Positions 58,599-64,000 of a DNA stretch of 64,000 nt are shown in pieces. Under the pieces are notes generated by a model. The model did not search any database. It was not told where the DNA came from and was given only the letters and a program-made list of their open reading frames with translations. The DNA lies in assembly GCF_023242945.1 (NCBI RefSeq), contig NZ_JALKFT010000016.1:1-64000 (forward strand), read 5' to 3'. The position numbers and the translations under genes were made by a program. Position 1 is the first letter of the stretch. Every line of letters starts with the position of its first letter. This stretch comes from Frankia umida. GTDB taxonomy: Bacteria > Actinomycetota > Actinomycetes > Frankiales > Frankiaceae.

Positions 58599-59141
58599 TC
58601 AGTCCTGGTCGGGCAGGGCAAGACCGGCTTGAAGGTCACGAATGATCGTGCCGAGTTGGCCTGATGTGAGGAGCCCGGGCCCGAGAGGACCTGACCGATC
58701 CTCGCCGACAGGCGGGAGGGCTCGTAGGGCGGCCCGGACCTCCGCCGTCATGTGATCGAGCTGCCAGCGGAGCTCGTCCTCGACAGCTCCTGGCCGGCCG
58801 GGGGCCAGGCCGGCCGCTTTGGCTGCATACGCGGCGGCGCCCAGTGCGTGCGCGCCCATGTGGCAGATGGCTACGGCTTGACCGGCGGCTCGGGCAGCGG
58901 CCGCTGCCGCGGGAGCCTTCACATCACCGGCAGCGACCCCACCCACGAATCGACGGCGGATCTCCTCGGCAGTGTTCAGCTCTCCCCGGGCGAACGCCCG
59001 GGTCCGGGCGATGGCAGCGCGAGGGCGGTCATCCTTTGGAGCTTCGGCCTCGAACAGCCCCAGAACCCGCTCTGCGCAATCGGCGGCCCATGCGGCGACA
59101 CGACGTCGATCGGCTTCGCTGAGCGTCTGCGGAGATCCCAC
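58599..59141 (-). CDS. Imm5-like putative immunity protein
   Basis: About 180 aa from GTG 59141 (minus-strand TAGAGT seven bases upstream; GTG 59144 is one codon earlier). All-helical protein: LSEADRRRVAAWAADCAERV, DDRPRAAIARTRAFARGELN, ARAAGQAVAICHMGAHALGA and AAYAAKAAGL. The A-A-W-A-x-x-C-A-E-R-V, D-x-R-P-R-x-A-I and A-x-x-H-M/V-x-x-H-A-L-G-A-A pattern is what I know as the putative immunity protein group (Imm5-like). No toxin gene is adjacent, so an orphan or a different role is possible. Confidence 0.7.
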   Translation of the reverse strand: MGSPQTLSEADRRRVAAWAADCAERVLGLFEAEAPKDDRPRAAIARTRAFARGELNTAEEIRRRFVGGVAAGDVKAPAAAAAARAAGQAVAICHMGAHALGAAAYAAKAAGLAPGRPGAVEDELRWQLDHMTAEVRAALRALPPVGEDRSGPLGPGLLTSGQLGTIIRDLQAGLALPDQD

Positions 59142-59168
59142 CACGCCGACTCTACAGAGCTGATCTGA

Positions 59169-59741
59169 TCAGCTGATTGCAGCGCTCCAGATCCACGAGG
59201 TGCGACGAGAGTGGCCGTCGAGGTCGGCTCTTCCTGTGGACCACAGGAGGACTTGCGCCGGATCGCCCTCCGGAACGCCTGGGAACAGCCGGCTCAACAC
59301 CCCCGCGCAGAGTGAACGCGGGGGACGCCACCGCACGCCCATTCCCTCGGTGATGTCGTGGGTATGGAGGAGGGTCTCGGCGACGCCCATGGCCGCGAAA
59401 CCCGTCGCGTCGGTCGGCCCGTGGTGCCACGCCCGAGTGTCCGGGTTGGCGGCCAGCACACTGCCGAGCAGCCCTCCGCAGGCGGTGACCACCTGAAGCA
59501 CCTCGCGCGGGTGCGCGTCGCTCGCGACGGTGAGATCGAAGGGCAGGTACCCGGCCGTGGGGCGGGCCGCCACCTGTCCCGCATAGGCCAGCAGATCGTG
59601 CGCGACATGGGCGGCGGTCTTCCAGCAGCTCCACTCGACCGGCCCTGCCTGGACCTGCCAGTCGCGATCCTGATGCGGCCCGAGTACCCGCACCATCTCG
59701 GCCACAGCCTCCTCGACATGCCCGCCACTCATCGCACGCAT
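59169..59741 (-). CDS. MDMPI/DinB-like (mycothiol-type) protein
   Basis: 190 aa from ATG 59741 with GGGAGG nine bases upstream. Four-helix bundle motifs: CWKTAAHVAHDLLAYAGQVA (helix with His), VLQVVTACGGLLGSVLAANP, and AAMGVAETLLHTHDITEGMG (E-x-x-x-H-T-H-D-I metal site). The C-terminal half ends in LFPGVPEGDPAQVLLWSTGR, which in this family precedes the second domain. Probably binds a divalent metal and mycothiol. Same strand as, and 27 bases ahead of, the Imm5-like gene, so likely one transcript. Confidence 0.78.
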   Translation of the reverse strand: MRAMSGGHVEEAVAEMVRVLGPHQDRDWQVQAGPVEWSCWKTAAHVAHDLLAYAGQVAARPTAGYLPFDLTVASDAHPREVLQVVTACGGLLGSVLAANPDTRAWHHGPTDATGFAAMGVAETLLHTHDITEGMGVRWRPPRSLCAGVLSRLFPGVPEGDPAQVLLWSTGRADLDGHSRRTSWIWSAAIS

Positions 59742-59875
59742 GAAGGCAAGCCTCCCAGGACGAGCTCGTGGGTCAACCAAAAATCCGTACGGGCGGCCCT
59801 GGATCACCATCACACAGGCGGCGCGTTCCTCACCGCTGTGGGAACATCGTCGAACGGCCGGTCACCGTCCACGGC

Positions 59876-60730
59876 TCAGGGGATGCTGATGGCGATGATG
59901 TGTCCTTCGCGGACAGCGGCGCGTCGCTGCTCGTGGAAGTCGGGTGCCGCGCAGGCGAAGAGAGTGCCGTCGCCGATGGCGCAGGCGAACACGGGCGTCC
60001 CGGGACTGATCTCGGCGCCGATCTCGCCTGCCGCGGTCAGCTGAAGCAGGCGATTGCCGCCGGCATCGGCGATCCAGAGGTTGCCGTCGGCGTCGAGGCA
60101 GGAGCCGTCGGGCGCGATGACCACCTGGCTGAGCACCTCGGTGAAGTCGTCTCCTGAGGGCGCTGGTCCGAAGGACGCCCAGGTACGTCGATGGACGAGG
60201 TCACCTGACGGCGTGAGGTCAAAGGCGGTCACACGGTTGCCGAAGGTCTCGTTCACCAGCAGCACATGTGCCGCGGTGATCACGCTGCCGTTGGGAAACC
60301 AGAGATCCGAGGCAACCTCGGTGACGCTCCCGTCGGGGTCGACCCGGTGCAGGGATGCCGGGGCGAAGGTGTCACCAGAGGCCAGATCGAAGCCGAAGTT
60401 GCCTACATAGGCTCGCCCGAACGCGTCGACCACCATGTCGTTGAGCTGTCCCGTGGCGTGCCCGGACAGGTCCGCGTGGACGGCCAACGTGCCGTCGGTC
60501 TCCCGGCGGAGGATCCTGCGGTCACGCATGGACACGATCAGCAGCCGGCCGTCCGGGAGCCATCCCAGGCCAGACGGCTGCGCCGGTACCAACGCTTCGA
60601 TCCGCAGATCCGAGCCGGATGGCAGGACCGACGCCACGCGGCCACCGAAGAAGTCCGAGAACCACAAACGGTTCTCGTGCCACCTGGGCGACTCGGCGAA
60701 GTGCAGGTCTGCGACGACGGTGCGCGTCAT
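59876..60730 (-). CDS. SMP-30/gluconolactonase family protein
   Basis: 284 aa from ATG 60730 (a TTG at 60736 is also in frame). Six-bladed beta-propeller with the metal ligands in place: Glu13 (FAESPRW), Asn in GQLNDMVVDAFGRAYVGNFG, Asn in FPNGSVI and Asp in CLDADGNLWIADAGGNRLLQ. The repeats LDADGNLWIADA and VVDAFGRAYVGN are typical of the lactonase fold. Hydrolyses a sugar lactone or related ester using Ca2+/Zn2+. Substrate not known. Lies alone on the minus strand. Confidence 0.93.
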   Translation of the reverse strand: MTRTVVADLHFAESPRWHENRLWFSDFFGGRVASVLPSGSDLRIEALVPAQPSGLGWLPDGRLLIVSMRDRRILRRETDGTLAVHADLSGHATGQLNDMVVDAFGRAYVGNFGFDLASGDTFAPASLHRVDPDGSVTEVASDLWFPNGSVITAAHVLLVNETFGNRVTAFDLTPSGDLVHRRTWASFGPAPSGDDFTEVLSQVVIAPDGSCLDADGNLWIADAGGNRLLQLTAAGEIGAEISPGTPVFACAIGDGTLFACAAPDFHEQRRAAVREGHIIAISIP

Positions 60731-61189
60731 GGTCAACGGGAGCCTCAGAGGGGTCGTGGATCACTCGGTGCAGGACGATTCAGCAGTTGCCTTTGGAAAA
60801 GGGAAGCTGGTGGGGCGGGCCCTCTGGCTTCGATCTTCTCCAGCAGTTCCCGCATCACTATTCCCTGTCCTCCACCGGACGGCGGGTCACGCCACGGCGG
60901 GTGCCCGCCCACCGTTTCGACTCCGGCTCGTCCGCGATCCCCGTCAAAAGGGGACGTAGGAAGGCGTCGCGCTCGGTGTGGTGGATTGCCGGCGTGCTCG
61001 GCCTGATAGCCGGCGGCGTTGTCTGGGCGGCTGGGCAGGGCAAGGCGGCGGTGCTTGTCGCTGGCCTGAGCGTGTTGCTGCCCGTGGCCGCCTTTCTCGC
61101 GGACAAGATCGCTGCCCGCTCTGGCGATTTGGACCCTCCGATGACGGAGGCACCCCACGTCGGGCCGCCGGTGGGCACCGGCGCCGCGG
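60731..61189 (+). other. Gap with a possible truncated membrane N-terminus
   Basis: 459 bases. From about 60940 the plus strand encodes KASRSVWWIAGVLGLIAGGV then AVLVAGLSVLLPVAAFLADK, two hydrophobic helices like those that precede NACHT/NB-ARC domains in related actinomycetes. After about 61150 the frame becomes unordered and no domain follows. I treat it as a possible remnant, not a gene. Confidence 0.3.
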
Positions 61190-61608
61190 TCAGGGGTGTG
61201 AGGCCACGCAGCGCGCGTTGTCGCCAATGGTGTCGTGCCAGTGGCTGCGGGCGAGCTGGCCGACCTGCACGTCGATGCTGTCGTTGACGATCACCGCCGG
61301 CATCGCCCCACCCCCGGCCGTGAGCGCCAGGGCCAGGGTCCGGTAGCTGCGCGCCGGTGGGATCGGGCTCGACTCCTGCTGCCAGGTCGACGGTGCGCAG
61401 GCGGCGTGCGCGGGCAGCACCACCAGCAGATCCTCCGGCCGCCCGCCGGGTGTGCCGCGGGCGGACAGGGTCAGCGGCCCGGCCCCCGGCTCCGGTGGCA
61501 GACGGTGCAGTCCCCGTCCGGCTCGATCAGCCGGGCGATCTCACCGAGCGCGGTCTCACCCAGCACGCGCCGCAGCTGCGGGTCGACCCGACACGTTCCA
61601 CGATCCAC
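61190..61608 (-). pseudogene. Frameshifted conserved hypothetical protein
   Basis: From GTG 61608 the minus strand reads VDPQLRRVLGETALGEIARL then PDGDCTVCHR in one frame, and after the C5 run at 61483-61487 the coding continues in another frame with GPLTLSARGTPGGRPEDLLV, PAHAACAPSTW and MPAVIVNDSIDVQVGQLARS to a stop at 61190. The two parts fit one known type of actinomycete protein (C-x-x-C near a lactate-rich loop, then H-x-A-C-x-P-S-x-W and P-A-x-x-V-N). Function unknown. The G/C homopolymer is the likely place of the frameshift, real or a sequencing error. Confidence 0.6.
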
Positions 61609-61715
61609 CCGACTGGCTGTAGGCGGATTCTTCTGCGCCGCAGGCTGATCGCCCCAGTCTCCAGGCGGAGCGGCCGTGCGCTGGCCGGGTCCTCGAGGCC
61701 GCGCATGATGGGCGA

Positions 61716-63839
61716 CTATCGGGTGGCGAGCCGGCGCTGGAGCTCGATGTGGCGGAACTGGTAGACGGCGCCGACCTGGCGCAGGACGCCTCGTTTCTCA
61801 TGGGCATCGGCGAGGAAGGCCATCAGATCGAAGGGGATCCGGCCGCGGGCGGCGAGCCAGACCCGGGTCAGCACGAAGGCGCCCCACGCTGTCTGACCCA
61901 GCCCGACCGCGAGCCCGCCCGCGAGCCCGACCGCGAGCCCGAACCCGAGCCCGACCCCGAGCCCGCCCGCGAGCCCGAACGGGAGCCCGACCGCGAGCCC
62001 GACCACGAGCCCGATCACGATCACGAGTGAACGGAATGCGGCTCTATCTAGGCGGAGAATCGAGGCCGAGCTTGCAGCCTCCGCGAGATCTGCTGGCACG
62101 CCCGTGATCACGAACACGAGCACGAATGGGAGCACGAATGGGAGCACGATCACGATCACGCCTAGGAGCACGGTTGGGAGCACGACCGTGAGCACGACCG
62201 TGAGCACGACCGTGAGCACGAGCCCTCCTGTGAGCCTGGCTACTGAGGGGGCACGCCACCGTATCGCCCGCCTGGGTGGCTGAACTCCGCCCGTGAGCCT
62301 GCCCGCGAGCCCGACTGCGAGCCCGGCCGCGAACCCGTATATGAGTCCGTTAATGAGCCCGTTAATGAGCCCGAACACGAGCCCGAACACGAGCCCGAAC
62401 ACGAGCCCGAACGCGAGCCCGGCCACGAGCCAGGCCACGAGCATGGTCAGGAGGCGACGTTGCCAGGGGGGCTGGGCGTGGGAAAGCTGCCACCAGGCGA
62501 GGTCGGGGGTGCCGAGGTGTTCGAGGTGGCGGGCGAGGAAGATCAGCCAGCGTTCGGCGTCGGCGGCCGGCCAGGGGCAGCGTTGGGCCCGGTCGGGGTG
62601 GGGGCGGTAGGCGGCGGCGATGAAGGCGTCGAACAGGTGCTCCGCGACGGCGGTGGAAGTGGGAAAGCGGGTCGGGTCGAGGAGTTCGGCCGGGGTGCGT
62701 CCGGCGGCGAGGACGGGTTCGCCGGGGCGGGGGTTGTAGATGGTGCGGGCGAGGCTGGCCATCAGCGGGGTGGTCAGCGCCTGGGCGACCGGCGGCGGCC
62801 AGGCGGCCAGCAGCGGGTCCCAGCGGGCGACGCCGGCCGGGCCGCCCGCGGAGCCGCGAAGATAGTCGGCGACCACTGCCACGTCCAGCGGGCGCAGTTC
62901 GATGCCGGTGGCCCCGGTCAGGCGGATCTCGGGCCTGCCGGGTGGGGAGATGGCCTGCTGGTAGTCCACGGTGCGGGAGCTCAGGACGACGCGCTGCCCC
63001 GGGCGCAGCGCGTCGTTGATCCGGGCGATCGTGGCCCCGCGGACCGGGTCGGGGATCTCGTCGAGACCGTCGAGAACGGGAAGGATCAGCCCGGCGTCGA
63101 GAAGTGCCCGTGCCCGGCTGCCCCCGATACCGCCCGGGGCGGGCTCGGCGAGGCCGGGATAGTCGGCGGCCAGCCGCTGTTCCAGCCACTGGTACAGGGT
63201 CTGCTCCCGGGGATTCCAGGACGCCAACGTGACCAGGACCGGTACCGGTCCACCCGAAGCTCGTCGGCCCTCGGCGAGCAGGCCCAGTACCAGGCGGACG
63301 ATGAGTATTGTCTTGCCCGCCCCGGGTTCGCCCAACACGACCAGCCGCCCGGTCGGTACCTGGTCGAATAGGCCCACCAGCTCGGCGTCACCGCCGCCGA
63401 GCCCGCCCGGTCCGGTCGCCCAGGCCACCGGCTGCGCCGCTGGCGGCCAGCCCGCCCCGCTGGTTGCCAGGCGGACCAGCGACCCCCAGTCGTCCACCAG
63501 CGTGCTACTGGCCGGGGCCCAGCGCACCGGCAGCGGGTACGGGTCGTTCAACCGGCGCAGCGCCGCCTCGTCCTCCCACTGACGGCGCACCGCGATCGCC
63601 AGCTGGTCGGCGATCGCGGGCAAGGTCAGGTTCCCGGCCGCGGCTTCCTCACGGTCCGCTTTGAACGCGGCCCAGGTCAGCCATAGTCCCGTCAGTCCCG
63701 TGACGCCACCGACCAGCCCGACCAGCGTCGCCCCGTTGCTCAGGTGATAGCGCCGGTACAGCACGAGCGCGGCCACCGTCGACCCGAGCAACAGCAGAAG
63801 CGCGATGACCCCTGTCCGTCTCGTCCGTGATCTCCCCAT
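61716..63839 (-). CDS. NACHT-type STAND NTPase with repetitive membrane helices
   Basis: About 707 aa from ATG 63839. Two N-terminal membrane helices (TGVIALLLLLGSTVAALVLY and TLVGLVGGVTGLTGLWLTWA) are followed by a NACHT domain: Walker A LGEPGAGKTI at about residues 168-177, Walker B LPVLDGLDEIPD at about 251-262, sensor RVVLSSRTVDY and the helical part with TTPLMASLARTIYNPRPGEP (the T-P-L-M-x motif of NACHT). The C-terminal 250 residues have no leucine-rich or TPR sensor but many Gly-zipper helices with short repeats: LVFGLVFGLVFGL, VLTVVLTVVLTVVL, LAVGLAGGLAVGLG. It should be a membrane-embedded ATPase switch, possibly pore-forming. Partners unknown. Confidence 0.88.
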   Translation of the reverse strand: MGRSRTRRTGVIALLLLLGSTVAALVLYRRYHLSNGATLVGLVGGVTGLTGLWLTWAAFKADREEAAAGNLTLPAIADQLAIAVRRQWEDEAALRRLNDPYPLPVRWAPASSTLVDDWGSLVRLATSGAGWPPAAQPVAWATGPGGLGGGDAELVGLFDQVPTGRLVVLGEPGAGKTILIVRLVLGLLAEGRRASGGPVPVLVTLASWNPREQTLYQWLEQRLAADYPGLAEPAPGGIGGSRARALLDAGLILPVLDGLDEIPDPVRGATIARINDALRPGQRVVLSSRTVDYQQAISPPGRPEIRLTGATGIELRPLDVAVVADYLRGSAGGPAGVARWDPLLAAWPPPVAQALTTPLMASLARTIYNPRPGEPVLAAGRTPAELLDPTRFPTSTAVAEHLFDAFIAAAYRPHPDRAQRCPWPAADAERWLIFLARHLEHLGTPDLAWWQLSHAQPPWQRRLLTMLVAWLVAGLAFGLVFGLVFGLVFGLINGLINGLIYGFAAGLAVGLAGRLTGGVQPPRRAIRWRAPSVARLTGGLVLTVVLTVVLTVVLPTVLLGVIVIVLPFVLPFVLVFVITGVPADLAEAASSASILRLDRAAFRSLVIVIGLVVGLAVGLPFGLAGGLGVGLGFGLAVGLAGGLAVGLGQTAWGAFVLTRVWLAARGRIPFDLMAFLADAHEKRGVLRQVGAVYQFRHIELQRRLATR
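61895..62445. repeat. Short tandem repeats within the NACHT gene
   Basis: Degenerate 12- to 18-bp direct repeats in three blocks: GAGCCCGACCGCGAGCCCGA near 61900-62030, GAGCACGACCGT about 62160-62225, and GAGCCCGAACAC about 62360-62415. They encode the LVFG/VLTV/GLAV periodicities of the membrane helices and appear to have grown by slippage. Confidence 0.75.
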
Positions 63840-64000
63840 ACGGTCATCATCGTGGCTATAGCACCCGCCGTGCCGCCTGGGTGTGCGGTTGGGCACACGC
63901 GGTCGCCACATGAACGGGCGTGCCGCGCGGTGGCGACCTCGAGTCCTGGAGCCCTGATACCTGTGTGCGTACCAGTGCGAGATGGCGCAGGGTGGATGAT

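Noticed and set aside
1..64000. tRNA or rRNA genes
   Set aside because: No cloverleaf with a T-arm GTTCGA-type sequence in a proper context and no ribosomal RNA sequence was recognised by eye; a dedicated scan would be decisive.

Overview
The window is very GC-rich DNA (strong G/C preference at third codon positions, GTG starts common) from an actinomycete. F420-dependent enzymes (an LLM-class oxidoreductase and a PPOX-class protein), mycothiol-type DinB/MDMPI proteins, a B12-riboswitch-controlled cobalamin operon of actinobacterial layout, many TetR/MarR regulators divergent from their targets and TIR-WD40/NACHT proteins all fit a filamentous actinomycete. A Frankia-like organism is my best guess; this is inference from gene content, not from a search.

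Layout. 1-3799: end of a zinc-type alcohol dehydrogenase, a LarA-like protein and a PlsC-type acyltransferase, all forward. 3897-7628: two regulator/target pairs, MarR with an alpha/beta hydrolase and TetR with an MFS exporter, each with a visible operator, and a methyltransferase remnant between them. 7825-13830: mixed small genes, methionine aminopeptidase, and XRE and TetR/LLM divergent pairs. 13875-19815: cobalamin operon on the minus strand, riboswitch > chlI/D fusion > cobO > cobB > cobE/cbiG-C, each start overlapping the previous stop. 19920-24721: pentapeptide protein, GrpB, a NarL-type two-component system and a DUF6069-like membrane protein. 24764-31562: an accessory stretch with a dTMP-kinase-like protein, a TIR-WD40 protein, an unrecognised 308-aa protein, a 161-bp inverted-repeat element, a tyrosine recombinase and an APC permease. 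31573-39521: HD protein, DsbA-like, TatA, Kup potassium transporter, amidase and membrane proteins. 39602-45990: ISL3 transposase remnant, lipoprotein, methyltransferases, lipase, DinB-like and excalibur proteins. 46000-50841: an AT-rich patch with a good promoter driving a small OAA-type lectin, then YggU and PepSY membrane proteins. 50842-59741: TetR/SnoaL pair, ComB, an APH gene beside an APH remnant, hydrolases (one with its nucleophile lost), a methyltransferase, an Imm5-like protein and an MDMPI-like protein. 59876-63839: SMP-30 lactonase, broken genes and a NACHT NTPase with repetitive membrane helices.

Three observations stand out. A 77-bp imperfect-palindromic repeat occurs three times (8406-8482, 41827-41903, 50636-50712) with exactly conserved length and internal spacing. 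At least eleven genes have a -10 hexamer 6-9 nt before the start codon, so they are probably leaderless. Five or six gene remnants (methyltransferases, ISL3 transposase, aminoglycoside-type phosphotransferase, a conserved hypothetical, possibly a membrane N-terminus) point to active gene decay. The best candidates for an unusual system are the 308-aa/TIR-WD40/nucleotide-kinase cluster next to the recombinase, and the single-domain lectin.
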